A stretch of 64,000 bases of DNA, taken from Kribbella rubisoli (GTDB lineage Bacteria; Actinomycetota; Actinomycetes; Propionibacteriales; Kribbellaceae). The notes under the pieces are model-generated. The model made no database searches, was not told where the DNA came from, and saw only the letters and a list, made by a program, of their open reading frames with translations. The translations under genes were made by a program, and so were the position numbers. Below are positions 62,631 to 64,000 of the stretch, piece by piece. How positions within the stretch are numbered: position 1 is the stretch's first letter; each line of letters starts with the position of its first letter. The stretch spans positions 186,001-250,000 of the forward strand of contig NZ_SHKR01000019.1 of NCBI RefSeq assembly GCF_004217145.1, written 5' to 3'.

Positions 62631-63943
62631 GCCCGGTCCACCACCCTCGCGCCGAGCAGGCCCTGCGGCCTGAACACCAGTACCAGAATCAGGATCACGA
62701 AGGCCCAGACGTCCTTCCAGGTGCTACCACCGAACTGGCCCGGGATGTACTGCGTCGCCATCGCCTCGATGACACCGAGCACCAGACCGCCGACGACAGC
62801 GCCGTAGACGTTGCCGATACCACCCAGAACGGCGGCGGTGAACGCCTTCAGACCGGCCAGGAAGCCCATCCGGAAGTCGATGTTGTTGTTCTGCAGTCCC
62901 TGCGAGACACCCGCGATGGCCGCGAGTACGGCGCCGAGCGCGAACGCGACCACGATGATCCGGTCGACGTTGATACCCATCAGCCGGGCGGTGTCCGGGT
63001 CCTGCGACACCGCCTGCATGCCACGTCCGAGCCGGGTCCGGTTGATGAAGAACCACAGCAGGGCGGCACAGATCGCCAGCGCGGCCATGGTGAAGATCGC
63101 GGACCGCTGGATCGTCACACCGCCGACATCGAACGCGGTCCCGGTCACCACATCGATCTGCGGGAACGGGATGCGCTGCTTGGCGCTCGGCCAGGTGATG
63201 CTGCTGATGAGCTTCTCGAAGAGCACCCAGCCCACCACCGCGGCCACGGCCGCAGCGGCCGCAGCCGCGGCGATCGCCTGGATCTTGATCTCCGTGCGCG
63301 CCCTCCGGCGTACCACGAGACCGGCCAGCCAGCCGATCGCCGTACCGACGACCGCGCCGACGACGATGACGAGCGCCACCATCACAGCGGTCAGGTCGCT
63401 GTCGACCTGCCGCACCACGACCCAGACGGCGACGGCGCCGACCACGGCGCCGATCAGCGCGGCACGGTCGTACCACTTGCTCACCGGGTGGTTCAGCTCG
63501 GCCTTCGCCACTCGCGCGCCGACGTAGTAACCGACGCCCAGCGCCGCGAAGGCGAAGGCGAACAACGTCCAGCCCGGGCGCTCGTAGAACAGCCGGACGA
63601 ACTCCTGCAGGAAGACCGAGATGCCGATCGCGGTGATCAGCGGTGCGAGTCGTGGCGCGTTCCGCAGGGGACGGTACGCGATACGTTCCATCGCCACGGC
63701 CGTGCCGACCGAGGCGAGGATGGCACCGATGATCATGATCGGCAGGATCCACACGCTGGTCTTGCCGTCGAAGAACAACAGGTACGTCGTCAGTGCGCCG
63801 AACGCGCCGATCATGAAGACCTCGCCGTGGGCGAAGTTGATGAGCTGCACGATGCCGTAGACGACGGTGTAACCCACCGCGATCAAGGCGTACAGCGAGC
63901 CCAAGGTCAGCCCGTTGACGAGCTGCTGGAAGAACTGGTCCAC
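62627..63943 (-). CDS. livH: branched-chain amino acid ABC transporter permease LivH with central membrane insertion
   Basis: LivH core at both ends: LVNGLTLGSLYALIAVGYTV (N-terminus) and AVSQDPDTARLMGINVDRI (EAA-like loop), GFLAGLKAFTAAVLGGIGNV (C-terminus). A roughly 140-residue insertion (about 118-258) carries additional hydrophobic helices (ALGVGYYVGARVA, LIGAVVGAVAVWVVVRQ, TAVMVALVIVVGAVVGTAIG, AIAAAAAAAAVAAVVGWVLF). The family is usually about 290-310 residues; this is 438. The GTG at 63943 follows GGGAGG at 5 nt. It is the first gene of the unit. Confidence 0.93.
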   Translation of the reverse strand: MDQFFQQLVNGLTLGSLYALIAVGYTVVYGIVQLINFAHGEVFMIGAFGALTTYLLFFDGKTSVWILPIMIIGAILASVGTAVAMERIAYRPLRNAPRLAPLITAIGISVFLQEFVRLFYERPGWTLFAFAFAALGVGYYVGARVAKAELNHPVSKWYDRAALIGAVVGAVAVWVVVRQVDSDLTAVMVALVIVVGAVVGTAIGWLAGLVVRRRARTEIKIQAIAAAAAAAAVAAVVGWVLFEKLISSITWPSAKQRIPFPQIDVVTGTAFDVGGVTIQRSAIFTMAALAICAALLWFFINRTRLGRGMQAVSQDPDTARLMGINVDRIIVVAFALGAVLAAIAGVSQGLQNNNIDFRMGFLAGLKAFTAAVLGGIGNVYGAVVGGLVLGVIEAMATQYIPGQFGGSTWKDVWAFVILILVLVFRPQGLLGARVVDRA

Positions 63944-64000
63944 GTCGACCTCCCATCTGCCTCAGTTATGACACGCCACGGGGGTGGGAGGATCGCTCCC

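Overview
This is a 64 kb piece of a high-GC actinobacterial chromosome. The evidence is the very GC-rich coding sequence on both strands, frequent GTG starts, ATGA/GTGA stop-start overlaps, TANNNT -10 elements placed 5-7 nt before start codons (leaderless genes), and the backbone uvrB - coaE - rpsA - polA - liv. Gene content and the abundance of GTAC-rich hairpins suggest the Nocardioidaceae/Kribbellaceae (Kribbella-like), but that placement is an inference. I found no rRNA, tRNA, CRISPR array or intact insertion sequence.

0-5 kb: the 3' end of an azoreductase-like flavoprotein, a 23S rRNA guanine methyltransferase (RlmA type), an ABC-2 exporter with a LolA-like exported protein, and a LURP-one/tubby-like protein. 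5-24 kb: aerobic cobalamin synthesis in two cobalamin-riboswitch units on the minus strand. One holds the fused ChlI/ChlD-type chelatase subunit, cobO, cobB and a three-part CobE/BluB fusion; the other holds cobN and surE. cobD follows, coupled to a histidine phosphatase. Interspersed are a beta-propeller exported protein, a 972-residue LuxR-type ATPase regulator beside a tiny exported protein, a vanadium-haloperoxidase-like protein and a DUF3500 protein.

24-27 kb: a tightly overlapped plus-strand operon (serine beta-lactamase-like hydrolase, L-Ala-D/L-Glu epimerase, NlpC/P60 peptidase) that looks like cytoplasmic muropeptide recycling. 27-37 kb: TerC under a yybP-ykoY (manganese) riboswitch, small enzymes, a nitrilase, uvrB, then a PrsW-like membrane protein followed by three membrane-anchored paralogues with low-complexity Pro/Gly/Gln tails, then coaE.

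37-44 kb: a DUF222/HNH (13E12-type) endonuclease gene whose start codon lies inside a consensus actinobacterial LexA box, a DHFR-like protein, an AraC regulator and rpsA. 44-54 kb is accessory: a kinase/methyltransferase pair sharing overlapping -10 elements, an acyltransferase, a compact AftD-like membrane protein, a flippase, and a sugar ABC importer. 54-64 kb: a NUDIX hydrolase, polA, a hotdog thioesterase, GNAT, a DUF554 protein and the livF-G-M-H branched-chain amino acid importer with enlarged permeases.
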